A stretch of 64,000 bases of DNA from Nocardioides lacusdianchii (GCF_020102855.1 NZ_JADHZD010000004.1:1-64000); one strand, 5' to 3'. Shown: positions 8,740 to 22,203, counted from the first letter of the stretch. Made by a program: numbers and translations. Notes: generated from the letters alone by a model not told the origin.

Positions 8740-9915
8740 TCAGAACGGCTCGACCAGCAACGCCGTGCCCTGCCCGGCCACGCGCGTCATGACCAGCGTC
8801 GCCTCCGCGTCCCCCCTGAGGGCAAGCCGCTTGCGCAGCTCCTCGGGGACGACCTGCACGCCGCGCTTCTTGATCGTGAGGCGACCGATGCCGCGCTCGT
8901 GCAGCGCCGCGCGCAGCTGCTTCTCGCGGTAGGGAAGGTGCTCGACGAGGCGGTAGCCCCGCGCGAACGGCGTACGGAACGGGGCGTCGCCGGTGACGTA
9001 GGCGATGTGCGGGTCGATGAGCCCGCCGCCGACACCGGCCGCCACGGCGGTGACGAGGCCGGCGCGGATCACGGCGCCGTCGGGCTCGTAGAGGTAGTCG
9101 CCGACCGGGCGGACCTCGGCGCCGGGGTCGTCCTCCTGCGTCAGGGTCGCCAGACCGCCCTCGCCGATCACGGTCGCGCGCCGGTCGGTCGTGGACAGGT
9201 CCGGGGACCACAGCACGGCCTCCTTCACCTCGCCGCCGTCGCTGACCCACTCCGCCTCGACGCCCTGGGGGACGAGGTCGTGGCCGATCCCGGGGGCCAC
9301 CTTGACCAGCGCGCGCCGTCGCAGCAGGTCGAGGACCCACGGCCACGGGGGAGTCCAGCCGTCGACGTCGAAGACCCGTCCGCGCCCGCTCCGGCGGGCG
9401 GGATCGGCGAAGGCGGCGCCGAACCCGCTCGGGTCGACGGTCGTGGCGTCGCCCACCTGGACCGCGCCGGCAAGCCCGAGGGCCGCCAGGTTGGCCCGCG
9501 CCATCGCGACCCGGACGGGGTCCTGGTCGATCCCGGCCGCCACGAGCCCGGCGCGGGAGAAGGCCAGGAGGTCGCCTCCGATTCCGCAGCCGAGGTCGAT
9601 GACGCTGCCTTCGGGGATCGCGGCCGCGAGCCGGGCGGCACGGTGGTCGGCGACGCGGGAGCGGGTGGCCTGCTCGAGCGCGTCGGGGGTGAAGAACATC
9701 AGGGGAGCGGCGTCACCGAACTTCGCGACCGCGCGCTCGCGCAGCCGCGCCTGGGTGGTGGCCGCCGCTGCCTTCTCCGCGTCGGGCTCGAGGCGGCGTA
9801 CGACGCTCGCGACCCGCACCGGGTCGCCCGGGTGGTCGGCCCAGGCCTGGGCGGCGTGGACCAGCAGGCGACCACCCTCGGGGGTCTGCAGCCAGTCCAG
9901 CGTCTCGATCTCCAC
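8740..9915 (-). CDS. Class I SAM-dependent methyltransferase with THUMP-like C-terminal domain
   Basis: 391 residues. The SAM-binding motif is VIDLGCGIGGD (about 103-113), followed by AAGIDQDPVRV and the ADPARRSGRGR segment typical of this family. A C-terminal THUMP-like domain (about 300-391, with LTIKKRGVQVVPEELRKRL) suggests RNA binding. An RNA substrate is an inference; family members are poorly characterised. The GTG start at 9915 lies 6 nt after CAGGAT, a leaderless-like arrangement. It is divergent from groES, sharing the intergenic region that carries the CIRCE elements. Confidence 0.85.
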   Translation of the reverse strand: MEIETLDWLQTPEGGRLLVHAAQAWADHPGDPVRVASVVRRLEPDAEKAAAATTQARLRERAVAKFGDAAPLMFFTPDALEQATRSRVADHRAARLAAAIPEGSVIDLGCGIGGDLLAFSRAGLVAAGIDQDPVRVAMARANLAALGLAGAVQVGDATTVDPSGFGAAFADPARRSGRGRVFDVDGWTPPWPWVLDLLRRRALVKVAPGIGHDLVPQGVEAEWVSDGGEVKEAVLWSPDLSTTDRRATVIGEGGLATLTQEDDPGAEVRPVGDYLYEPDGAVIRAGLVTAVAAGVGGGLIDPHIAYVTGDAPFRTPFARGYRLVEHLPYREKQLRAALHERGIGRLTIKKRGVQVVPEELRKRLALRGDAEATLVMTRVAGQGTALLVEPF

Positions 9916-9943
9916 CCGGCCATCCTGTCAGCGGCACCACCGG

Positions 9944-9970
9944 CTAGCACTCGATTGGGGAGAGTGCTAG
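9944..9970. promoter_or_regulatory. CIRCE operator 1 (HrcA binding site)
   Basis: CTAGCACTC (9944-9952), a 9-nt spacer and GAGTGCTAG (9962-9970): a perfect inverted repeat in the CIRCE layout (TTAGCACTC-N9-GAGTGCTAA), one base off consensus in each arm. HrcA represses groES/groL through this element until heat stress. Confidence 0.93.
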
Positions 9971-9978
9971 CGTCTGTG

Positions 9979-10005
9979 CTGGCACTCTCACCCCGAGAAT
10001 GCCAA
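9979..10005. promoter_or_regulatory. CIRCE-like operator 2, degenerate
   Basis: CTGGCACTC (9979-9987), a 9-nt spacer and GAATGCCAA (9997-10005): seven of nine arm positions are complementary. It starts 35 bp after the start of the first CIRCE, giving tandem HrcA sites upstream of groES. Confidence 0.8.
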
Positions 10006-10135
10006 TGCCCGAGACCCGGCGCGATCCCCGCGACGGCGTGCCGACCAGGTCCCGGGCCCACGTCCTGGGAGCCCCGGACGAATGAGTCCGGGCTCCTGAA
10101 GAATCTCGCGCAGAGAAAGTGGAGGTTGATCCGAA

Positions 10136-10429
10136 GTGTCGGTCAACATCAAGCCCCTCGAGGACCGCATCGTCGTCCAGACGCTCGAAGCCGAGCAGAC
10201 CACGGCCTCCGGCCTGGTCATCCCGGACACGGCCAAGGAGAAGCCCCAGGAGGGCGAGGTCGTGGCGATCGGTCCCGGTCGCATCGACGACAACGGCAAC
10301 CGCGTCCCGCTCGACGTCGCGGTCGGCGACAAGGTCATCTACAGCAAGTACGGCGGCACCGAGGTCAAGTACGCCGGCCAGGAGTACCTCATCCTCTCCG
10401 CCCGCGACATCCTCGCCGTCGTCTCCTGA
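10136..10429 (+). CDS. groES: Co-chaperonin GroES
   Basis: 97 residues, the normal GroES length, from GTG 10136 with GGAGG 10 to 14 nt upstream. The family pattern is clear: the N-terminal [11 protein letters not shown] strand, the mobile-loop region [21 protein letters not shown] that contacts GroEL, and the C-terminal [14 protein letters not shown]. It caps the GroEL ring during ATP-driven folding in the cytoplasm. It is the first gene of the heat-shock operon behind two CIRCE elements and is separated from groL by a structured 143-nt spacer. Confidence 0.97.
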   Translation: MSVNIKPLEDRIVVQTLEAEQTTASGLVIPDTAKEKPQEGEVVAIGPGRIDDNGNRVPLDVAVGDKVIYSKYGGTEVKYAGQEYLILSARDILAVVS

Positions 10430-10433
10430 CGCA

Positions 10434-10527
10434 CCTGGCATCCCGGCTGGCGGCGTTGCCGCCGCTCGACGACCCGCTTCGCTCGAAGGTCGCCTTCGCG
10501 GCGGCGCCTTGCCAGCCGGGCGCCAGG
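10434..10527 (+). other. Long imperfect hairpin in the groES-groL intercistronic spacer
   Basis: CCTGGC (10434-10439) plus CCCGGCTGGC (10442-10451) pair with GCCAGCCGGG (10511-10520) plus GCCAGG (10522-10527), a 16-bp stem with a small internal loop. The loop contains a second hairpin, CGAAGG-TCG-CCTTCG (10484-10498). It could act as an mRNA processing site, stability element or partial attenuator setting the groES:groL ratio, or be a repeat-type palindrome. No T-tract. Confidence 0.65.
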
Positions 10528-10572
10528 CACGTCAGGCCCGTACGACACACACATTTGCCTAGGAGCACATAG

Positions 10573-12198
<1,626 letters not shown>

Positions 12199-12213
12199 TC
12201 GACCCGTTCCACC

Positions 12214-12250
12214 CAGCAGGCCCGCACCGGACTCCGGTGCGGGCCTGCTG
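12214..12250 (+). terminator. Strong rho-independent-like hairpin after groL
   Basis: A perfect 17-bp stem, 12214-12230 with 12234-12250, around the 3-nt loop ACT, begins 15 nt after the groL stop. The following bases are CCTTCTCG rather than a U-run, as is common for actinobacterial terminators. Confidence 0.88.
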
Positions 12251-12343
12251 CCTTCTCGCGCAGAGGTCGTCGCGCCGCAGATGTGATCGGGCCGAAACGC
12301 CTGGGTCGACCTCCCGAAACACCGGCCCGGCAGGCTGGGCGCC

Positions 12344-13222
12344 ATGTTGTGGAGAGTGCGTACGACCCTGGCGGACCGTCCCGGGGCCCTGGCCGAGCTG
12401 ACGACGGCGTGCGGCGCTGCCGGGGTGAACATCCTGGCGCTGCAGGTCTTCCCCGGCGTCGACCGCGTGACCGACGAGCTGGTGCTGCGCACGCCCGAGG
12501 AGTGGGAGCTCGCCGATCTCGCCGACCTGGTCGAGCGTTCGGGCGGCAGCCGGGTCAGCGTGCTGCCGTGCACCGAGGCGACGCTGGGCGACCAGCCCAC
12601 CCGCTACGTCCTCGCGGCGCGCAGCATCCTGGCCCAGCCGGCGTCCTTCCCGGACGTGGTCGCCCACCTCTTCGATGCCGAGGCCGACCCGGCCGGCTCG
12701 CCGCTCGAGCCGCTGCTGGACGCGATGGACCTCGAGATCGGCGACGTGTCGGTGCAGCTGCGTCGCACCGTGCCGTTCACGGCGGCCGAGCACGCCCGCG
12801 GCGCGGCGCTGGCCGAGCTGGTGACCGACGTGCTGGCGGCGGCGCAGCCCCGGTCCGCCCCCGTGCCCGGCGACGGCGACGACGGAGCGCCGACCCTGGA
12901 GACGGGCAACGCAGCCGTGTCGGCGTACGTCGGTGGCGCCGTGGTCGGCTCGGCCTCGTGGACCGTGGACGACGAGCGTGCGTGGCACCTCGACCTGGTG
13001 GTCGACCCCGCCTGGCGGCGCCGCGGCATCGGCTCGCGCCTGCTCATCGAGTCGGTGCGGGCCGCCCGCGCCGGCGGTGCCGAGGAGCTCGTCGTGCGCA
13101 CGAGCGCCGACAACCAGGCCGTGCTCCCGCTGGTGCTCGGCTCGGGCCTGCGCGGGCGGATCCGGATGGGGGCCGACGACCTGACGGTCCGGATCCCCGT
13201 ACGCCGCCTCGTCGGGGTCTGA
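12344..13222 (+). CDS. ACT domain-GNAT acetyltransferase fusion
   Basis: 292 residues. The N-terminal about 80 form an ACT domain (VRTTLADRPGALAELTTACG is the typical ligand-binding start), a fold that usually binds amino acids. A linker region (about 80-175) follows, then a GNAT acetyltransferase domain (about 185-290) with the acetyl-CoA loop RRRGIGSRL. The combination suggests acetylation of a small molecule or protein under amino-acid control, but neither ligand nor substrate can be read from the sequence. The ATG lies 7 nt after CAGGCT, a weaker version of the leaderless pattern. It converges with the GT-C-like gene with 7 bp between stops. Confidence 0.8.
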   Translation: MLWRVRTTLADRPGALAELTTACGAAGVNILALQVFPGVDRVTDELVLRTPEEWELADLADLVERSGGSRVSVLPCTEATLGDQPTRYVLAARSILAQPASFPDVVAHLFDAEADPAGSPLEPLLDAMDLEIGDVSVQLRRTVPFTAAEHARGAALAELVTDVLAAAQPRSAPVPGDGDDGAPTLETGNAAVSAYVGGAVVGSASWTVDDERAWHLDLVVDPAWRRRGIGSRLLIESVRAARAGGAEELVVRTSADNQAVLPLVLGSGLRGRIRMGADDLTVRIPVRRLVGV

Positions 13223-13229
13223 GCGCGCC

Positions 13230-16313
<3,084 letters not shown>

Positions 16314-16459
16314 GCCGCACCGATCGGTCGAAAGTAGCGTTCCGCAACCCACCGGTAGGGCCTACGTTGACGAGGGTCAGGGGATCGGGCCCCACGACGA
16401 CGGTGTGATCCATCGCCTGCGGGCGCTCGATCCCGATTTCTCTCGGGAGGAGCGCTTCA

Positions 16460-18460
16460 GTGCGCAGAAACCATGTGGTCGTGACCGGTGCAGCCGGTCT
16501 GCTGGCCTTCGTAGCACCCGCCGTGTCGACCGCCGCGCCGGCGGGCGACGACACCGTCACCCCGGCCCAGCAGGAGGCCCTCGGGCTCGGGCTGCAGGTC
16601 GCGCCCAAGGAGTCCGACGCTGCTGCGCTCACGGCACGGACCAACCCCAACCCCTACCTGGCCAACCTGCCCGACATCGGCGACGCCAACTACTTCGCCT
16701 GGAACAAGGTGATGCACGAGCGCGCCGAGAGTCGCGCCGACTCCGCCAGGCTGGCCTCCAACCGGCGCGCCGCGTTCGGCGCCAGCGGCCGGGGTGTCAA
16801 CGCCCGCGGGGTGCTGACCCCCTTCGTCCACGACGAGGAGGAGCCCGCCGGGACAGCGGGGTCCAACGACTCGCACCCCGACGCCGAGCCGATCCCGGGC
16901 TTCGGCACCGCTGCGGCCCGGATGCCCGCCGTACGCATCCTCGGTGAGCTGGCCGCCACTGCGGGCGCCACGCCTCGCGTCGTGACCACCGCCGAGGACC
17001 AGGGGGCGATCCCGCTGGCGACCTCCACGGGCATCACCGGGGGTGGCGCCTCGGTCACCGACTCGGTGCTCGGCGACGGCCCGCACGGCCCGATCGGGTC
17101 GGGCGGCGACGGCACCAACGACTTCGACTTCTACTCCGTCGAGGTCGGTGCGGGCGAGACCCTCACCGCCGACACGGAGGGCAGCGCCGCCGGTGTCGAC
17201 ACGATCCTCGTCGTCTGGGACGCCGAGGGCACGCCGCTGGTCGCCGACGACGACAGCGGCACGGGCGTGCTGAGCTCGCTGTCCTACCAGCCCGCCACCC
17301 CCGGCACCTACTACGTGATGGTCGGCGGCTACGCCCTCGACCCGCTGCCGGGCGACCCGTTCGACTCCGGCAGCGGTGCTGGTGGTGCTGACACGGGTGC
17401 CTACCGCGTCTCGATCGCCAGCCAGGAGCTCGACGCCGACTTCTTCTCGGTCCGTCTGCGTCCGGGCGACGTGGTCGGAGCGGGCGCCGAGGGCGCCGCG
17501 ACCGGACTGACGGTGCGCACGCCCTCCGGCGAGCAGCGCGTCGGGGGAGTGGGCACCGATGCGTCCTCGCTCTACCCGCCGACCTCGCCGCTGATCGGCG
17601 GCGGCAACACCGCGATCGCCTACGTCGCCGAGGAGGCCGGTTGGTACACCGTCCAGGTCTCCGGCGGCACGGGTGCCTACGACGTGACGGTCGAGGGCTA
17701 CCGGCCCGGGACCCAGGGTGACCGCGGACGCACCCAGACCGTCCTCCTCGACTTCGCACCCGGCCGGGTCAACACCGCGACGTGGGGCGGTCCGGGCACC
17801 CGGTCGGTGTCGCCGTTCGCGGCGTTCGTCCCGCAGTGGGGGATCGCCCGCACCGAGGCGCGGCGGATGGAGAACCGCATCCTCAACCAGGTGCGCCGCA
17901 ACCTCCAGGCCGAGATCGCGGGCACCAACCCCGACGTCAACGTCGAGGTCCTCAATGCCCGCACCAACCCCGAGCTGATCGGGCAGGAGAACGTCTCGCG
18001 GATCTACGTCGCCGGCACGATCGCCGAGACCGGCATCAGCACGATCGGCATCGCGCAGTACATCGACCCGGGCAACTTCGGCCAGGAGGACGAGGCGATC
18101 GTGCTCCTCGACGTGCTTAGCGCGCCGGCCGGACCGGCGTCGTCGCTCAACACCTACATCAACGCCAGCAGCGACAAGATCGCGTTCGTGACCGCCGCGG
18201 TGGCCAACGTGACGGCCCACGAGGTCGGCCACACCATCGGCAGCTACCACACCGACAACGCCGACGAGATCCACAACATGATGGACTCCGGCGGCGCCAA
18301 CTTCGGGCTCAACCTCTACGGGGTCGGCCCGGACAACGTCGGAGGCACCGCGGACGACGAGAACATCGAGTTCGAGACCGACACCTATGCGCCGGTCGAG
18401 GGCTTCACCGGCCTCGAGGACACCGAGAACGTGACCTCCTGGGCGTACGCCGGGCGCTGA
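16460..18460 (+). CDS. Secreted zinc metalloprotease with pre-peptidase-like domains
   Basis: 666 residues from a GTG preceded by GGGAGGAG. A signal peptide covers about 1-26 (hydrophobic core then VSTAAPA). A propeptide-like region (about 30-190) follows, then two beta-sandwich domains of the PPC/DVUA0089 type (about 190-310 and 320-415; FDFYSVEVGAGETLTADTEG is typical). The C-terminal catalytic domain has HEVGHTIGSYH (about 585-595), the HExxHxxGxxH zinc site of metzincins, with a Met-turn-like HNMMDSGG about 20 residues later. It should act extracellularly on proteins. An 85- to 100-nt leader may start from TACGTT at 16363-16368, so unlike its neighbours it appears to have a real 5' untranslated region. 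Confidence 0.88.
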   Translation: MRRNHVVVTGAAGLLAFVAPAVSTAAPAGDDTVTPAQQEALGLGLQVAPKESDAAALTARTNPNPYLANLPDIGDANYFAWNKVMHERAESRADSARLASNRRAAFGASGRGVNARGVLTPFVHDEEEPAGTAGSNDSHPDAEPIPGFGTAAARMPAVRILGELAATAGATPRVVTTAEDQGAIPLATSTGITGGGASVTDSVLGDGPHGPIGSGGDGTNDFDFYSVEVGAGETLTADTEGSAAGVDTILVVWDAEGTPLVADDDSGTGVLSSLSYQPATPGTYYVMVGGYALDPLPGDPFDSGSGAGGADTGAYRVSIASQELDADFFSVRLRPGDVVGAGAEGAATGLTVRTPSGEQRVGGVGTDASSLYPPTSPLIGGGNTAIAYVAEEAGWYTVQVSGGTGAYDVTVEGYRPGTQGDRGRTQTVLLDFAPGRVNTATWGGPGTRSVSPFAAFVPQWGIARTEARRMENRILNQVRRNLQAEIAGTNPDVNVEVLNARTNPELIGQENVSRIYVAGTIAETGISTIGIAQYIDPGNFGQEDEAIVLLDVLSAPAGPASSLNTYINASSDKIAFVTAAVANVTAHEVGHTIGSYHTDNADEIHNMMDSGGANFGLNLYGVGPDNVGGTADDENIEFETDTYAPVEGFTGLEDTENVTSWAYAGR

Positions 18461-18572
18461 TCACGCCTCGCCCGCACCTCGCGGCACTGGTCCAGACCAC
18501 CTGTGCATCCCGGGTGCGGGTTGGGCGTCATTGGTTACGGTGTGCCTGTATCCAAACAGGGGGTGGCCGGTA

Positions 18573-19319
18573 GTGGACGGGCGTGGGGCTCGTGGTCCGC
18601 TCGCTGAGGCGAGGGACGCACCAACACCGGCCGACGAACCCGCGTCGACGCCGGCCACACGGCCGGCGTCGATCGCGGGTGCCGCGACCACGGGCACGAG
18701 GGTGGCCCCGCGCAGGGCGTACGACGCCAGCGGCCGCCGCGCCGCCGCCGAGCGTCGGCGCGCCCACGTCGTGGCGACCGCGTCGCGGCTGTTCCCCGAG
18801 CACGGATGGACGGGCACGACCATCGCCGGCGTGGCCCGCGAGGCCGGGGTCTCACCGGAGTACGTCAGCAAGACCTTCGGGGCCAAGCAGGCGCTGCTCA
18901 TGCTCGCGATGCGGTCCGCGTCCTTCGCGGGCACCGCGTCCCTGAGCGAGTCCTTCGCCGCACTGCGACTGGCCGAGGAGCCCGACCCCTCGGTGAGGCT
19001 CGACCGGTTCGTCGAGTTCGTGTGCGCGTCGGTGGTGCCGATGGCGCCCTTCGTCCCGGCGATGGTCCAGGGCGCCTCGGAGGACCTCGGCATGCGGACC
19101 CTCCTCCAGGGCGCGCGCCGCGGGCACGTCGACGTCGTCACCGAGGTGGTGCCGCTGCTCGCCACCGGTCCGGTCCACCCGGACGCGATCGACGAGATCG
19201 TCGTGCTGACGCGTTCGGAGACCTACCTGGTGCTCTCGGGCGAGCTCGGCTGGAGCGTCGAGCGCTACGCCGCCTGGTTGCGTCGCAGGATCGCCCGGGC
19301 CGTGGACCTCACGGGGTGA
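18573..19319 (+). CDS. TetR/AcrR-family transcriptional regulator
   Basis: 248 residues from GTG 18573, chosen for the upstream AGGGGGTGG; a frame to GTG 18531 is the alternative. An unusually long basic, Ala/Pro-rich leader of about 55 residues precedes the helix-turn-helix: ERRRAHVVATASRLFPEHGW then TTIAGVAREAGVSPEYVSKTF. The C-terminal helical domain (about 115-248) would bind an effector and mediate dimerisation. It follows the metalloprotease by 112 bp and overlaps the convergent CHAP gene by 11 bp. The target genes cannot be assigned; autoregulation is usual in the family. Confidence 0.85.
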   Translation: MDGRGARGPLAEARDAPTPADEPASTPATRPASIAGAATTGTRVAPRRAYDASGRRAAAERRRAHVVATASRLFPEHGWTGTTIAGVAREAGVSPEYVSKTFGAKQALLMLAMRSASFAGTASLSESFAALRLAEEPDPSVRLDRFVEFVCASVVPMAPFVPAMVQGASEDLGMRTLLQGARRGHVDVVTEVVPLLATGPVHPDAIDEIVVLTRSETYLVLSGELGWSVERYAAWLRRRIARAVDLTG

Positions 19320-20997
19320 AGCCGGCACTGGTCGGCATCGAGTCGCCGACCACCGCCGCCGCCGGGCGGGTCAGCAGCCGCGATGCCGTGCGGGTCACCA
19401 CGAACACGCCTGCGCCGCGGCGGGTGACGAGGCCGGGCGAACTGGTGAGGTCCCGCGCCGAGCGCACGCCGCGCGGCAACCGCGAGGGCTCGCCGGGCAC
19501 CGCGCTGCGCACGACGACCGCGCCGTCGGCGTCGGTGCCCGCCACGTGCAGGCTGCCCGCGACGTCGGCGACCGCAGGGGAGGCGTAGGGGGACCACCGG
19601 CCGGGCAGCCACTCCGGACGGCTCCAGCGACCGTCGGCGAGGGTGCGTACGCCGAGACGACCGGAGGCGGTCACCTGGTGCAGGCGGGTGGTGCCGGCGC
19701 GGTCGGTGCTCAGGGTCGGGGTCGAGGTCGCGGACGCCGCGGCACCCGGGAGGCGGTGGAGGCGTCCCTGCCCGACCAGCTGGGCGAAGCTGGTGCCGCT
19801 GGCGCTCACCGCGACCAGCCACGTCCGTCCGTCCGCGTCGCTGCCCAGGACGGGTGCGGTGTGGGTGCCCCACGATCCCGGTCGGCCGATGCGGTCGGGT
19901 CGGCTCCAGCCCGCCCGGAGGGTCAGCCTCCGGACCACGAGGGTGCCGTCGGGCGTCACGCTGGCCAGCAGCGGCCGACCGGTGCGCGAGAGGGCGAGCG
20001 CCGGGCTGGCCGTGGTAGCCGAGACGGCGCGCGGTCGCAGGACGAGGCGGCCGTGACGGGACGGGCCGGCGAGCACGCGTCCGTCCTGCGTGGTGGCGGC
20101 GACCCACGGCAGCCCGGCGCGGGACAGGACGAGTGACGGGGCGGCGAGGGTCGAGAACGTGCGGCGCGGACCGACCGCCCGCGCGGGGCGACCCGGTCGC
20201 GCCACCCAGAGCGTGCCGCGGTCGTCGACGCGGGCGGTCCACGACCCGCCGAGCCCGTCCGGGGCCGACACGGCGGGGCGGTCCGAGCCGATGAGTGGCG
20301 ACGGGGTGACGTCGGCGAGGTGCAGGTAGCGGAACTCGCCGACCGGGACGGTGCGGCTGCCGTAGCCACCGGGCAGGGCGTGGTTGTACTCCTCGATCGT
20401 CACCGTGCCGCGACCGATCGCCGTCACCCAAGCGACGTGGCCGACACGTCCCGCGTCGGTCTGCGCGACGGCGCCGATGGCAGGGACGGAGTCGACGCGA
20501 TAGCCGAGGCGACGCGCGACGTCGTCCCAGTTCGCGGCGTTGCCCCAGTGCTCACCGCGGAAGTGGTTGGAGAAGCCGGCCATGCCGTTGCGCTCGTGCA
20601 GGCGCCATGACACGAAGCTGGTGCAGTTGCGGAGCACGAAGCCCCAGGGGTCGCCGATCGACCCGTCGATCGACCAGACCCGGCGCGCGCACGTCGGCTT
20701 CGGGCCGCGGGGGTCGTAGAGGTGCCCCGAGACCGGGTCGAGCACGGGCGGCGGGGGAGGCGGGGGAGGCGGTGGCACGGGCGCCGGGGTCTCACCCGGC
20801 TTCGGCGGGGTAGGGGTCGGCGTGGGGACGGGCGTGGGCGTCGGCTCGTCGATCGGCACCTGCGGCTCGATCGGGCACTGGCCCTGCCAGGCCCAGGGGT
20901 AGTCGTCCGACGCGTGTGCCGTCGCGACGACCGTGCCCGACACCCCACCGGCCAGGCAGGCCGCCGCGACGACGCGCGCGAGCCATCTCTTCCCCAC
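19309..20997 (-). CDS. Secreted CHAP-domain amidase/peptidase with proline-rich linker and repeat domain
   Basis: 562 residues. The signal peptide spans about 1-31 (ends ATAHAS). A Pro/Thr-rich spacer with a run of ten prolines (about 45-85) leads to a CHAP domain (about 90-225): catalytic Cys in RNCTSFVSWRL, His in GRVGHVAWV, and a polar third residue in TIEEYNHA. The remaining about 330 residues are repeated short beta motifs resembling a propeller or lectin-like domain. Probable role: cleavage of peptidoglycan peptide bonds or amides at the cell surface. The GTG at 20997 is placed 7 nt after TACCGT and directly before the signal peptide; the frame extends upstream to 21054. Confidence 0.85.
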   Translation of the reverse strand: MGKRWLARVVAAACLAGGVSGTVVATAHASDDYPWAWQGQCPIEPQVPIDEPTPTPVPTPTPTPPKPGETPAPVPPPPPPPPPPVLDPVSGHLYDPRGPKPTCARRVWSIDGSIGDPWGFVLRNCTSFVSWRLHERNGMAGFSNHFRGEHWGNAANWDDVARRLGYRVDSVPAIGAVAQTDAGRVGHVAWVTAIGRGTVTIEEYNHALPGGYGSRTVPVGEFRYLHLADVTPSPLIGSDRPAVSAPDGLGGSWTARVDDRGTLWVARPGRPARAVGPRRTFSTLAAPSLVLSRAGLPWVAATTQDGRVLAGPSRHGRLVLRPRAVSATTASPALALSRTGRPLLASVTPDGTLVVRRLTLRAGWSRPDRIGRPGSWGTHTAPVLGSDADGRTWLVAVSASGTSFAQLVGQGRLHRLPGAAASATSTPTLSTDRAGTTRLHQVTASGRLGVRTLADGRWSRPEWLPGRWSPYASPAVADVAGSLHVAGTDADGAVVVRSAVPGEPSRLPRGVRSARDLTSSPGLVTRRGAGVFVVTRTASRLLTRPAAAVVGDSMPTSAGFTP

Positions 20998-21004
20998 CCG
21001 GTCG

Positions 21005-21010
21005 ACGGTA
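21005..21010 (-). promoter_or_regulatory. -10 hexamer TACCGT of the CHAP gene
   Basis: Read on the minus strand, TACCGT ends 7 nt before GTG 20997. This favours the shorter start. Confidence 0.5.
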
Positions 21011-21081
21011 GGGAGGCCGCTGCGTCCGCGTGGCGACTTGGCCGACTTGTGCACGACTCGTTGCCCAACGACCGCCGCCGA

Positions 21082-21087
21082 TAGGCT
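21082..21087 (+). promoter_or_regulatory. -10 hexamer TAGGCT of guaB3
   Basis: TAGGCT ends 6 nt before GTG 21094; no Shine-Dalgarno lies between. Confidence 0.55.
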
Positions 21088-21093
21088 GACCCG

Positions 21094-22203
21094 GTGACCG
21101 AGATCGAGATCGGCCGTGCCAAGCGCGGTCGCCGCGCCTACTCCTTCGACGACATCGCGATCGTGCCCTCGCGGCGCACCCGCGACCCCGAGGAGGTCAG
21201 CACCGCTTGGCAGATCGACGCCTACCGCTTCGACATCCCCGTGCTGGCCGCGCCGATGGACTCCGTCATGTCGCCGTCCACGGCGATCGCGCTCGGGCAG
21301 ATGGGCGGCCTCGGGGTGCTCAACCTCGAGGGCCTGTGGACGCGCTACGACGACCCGACCGGCCTGCTCGAGGAGGTCGCCGGGCTCCAGGGCGCCGACG
21401 CCACGCGCCGGATGCAGGAGATCTACACCGAGCCGATCAAGCCCGAGCTCATCACCGCGCGCCTGAAGGAGGTGCGCGCGGCGGGCGTCACGGTCGCCGG
21501 CTCACTCTCGCCGCAGCGCACCAAGGAGCACGTCAAGGCGGTCGTCGACGCCGGCGTCGACATGTTCGTCATCCGCGGCACCACCGTCAGCGCCGAGCAC
21601 GTCAGCAGCCAGGCCGAGCCGCTGAACCTCAAGGAGTTCATCTACGAGCTCGACGTCCCCGTCATCGTCGGTGGCTGCGCGACCTACCAGGCCGCGCTGC
21701 ACCTGATGCGCACCGGCGCGGCCGGCGTCCTGGTCGGCTTCGGTGGGGGTGCGGCCCACACCACGCGCACCGTCCTCGGTGTCGCCGTCCCGATGGCGAG
21801 CGCCGTGGCCGACGTGGCCGCCGCCCGCCGCGACTACCTCGACGAGTCGGGCGGCCGCTACGTCCACGTCATCGCCGACGGCTCGATCGGCAGCTCCGGC
21901 GACATCGCCAAGGCGGTCGCCTGCGGTGCCGACGCGGTGATGATCGGCTCCCCGCTCGCCCGCGCCGCCGAGGCGCCCGGGCGCGGCTTCCACTGGGGCA
22001 GCGAGGCCACCCACGCCGACCTGCCGCGCGGCCAGCGCGTCGAGTTCGCCCCGGTCGGGACGCTCGAGGAGATCATGTTCGGCCCCTCGCGCACCGCTGA
22101 CGGCACCATGAACCTCATCGGTGCCCTGCGCCGCGCGATGGCCACCACCGGCTACACCGAGCTCAAGGAGTTCCAGCGCATCGAGGTCGTCGTCCAGCAC
22201 TGA
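21094..22203 (+). CDS. guaB3: GuaB3-family IMP dehydrogenase/GMP reductase homologue
   Basis: 369 residues, shorter than GuaB because both CBS domains are absent. The barrel is recognisable from APMDSVMSPSTAIALGQMGG, the phosphate loop ADGSIGSSGDIAKA and ADAVMIGSPLARAAEAPG. Where GuaB has its catalytic-Cys loop GPGSICTTR, this protein has GFGGGAAHTTR with no Cys nearby, so standard IMP dehydrogenase chemistry is unlikely. The actinobacterial GuaB3 group is conserved next to guaB; a GMP reductase-like role has been proposed for relatives, and I cannot confirm it from sequence. It starts divergently from the CHAP gene. Confidence 0.9.
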   Translation: MTEIEIGRAKRGRRAYSFDDIAIVPSRRTRDPEEVSTAWQIDAYRFDIPVLAAPMDSVMSPSTAIALGQMGGLGVLNLEGLWTRYDDPTGLLEEVAGLQGADATRRMQEIYTEPIKPELITARLKEVRAAGVTVAGSLSPQRTKEHVKAVVDAGVDMFVIRGTTVSAEHVSSQAEPLNLKEFIYELDVPVIVGGCATYQAALHLMRTGAAGVLVGFGGGAAHTTRTVLGVAVPMASAVADVAAARRDYLDESGGRYVHVIADGSIGSSGDIAKAVACGADAVMIGSPLARAAEAPGRGFHWGSEATHADLPRGQRVEFAPVGTLEEIMFGPSRTADGTMNLIGALRRAMATTGYTELKEFQRIEVVVQH

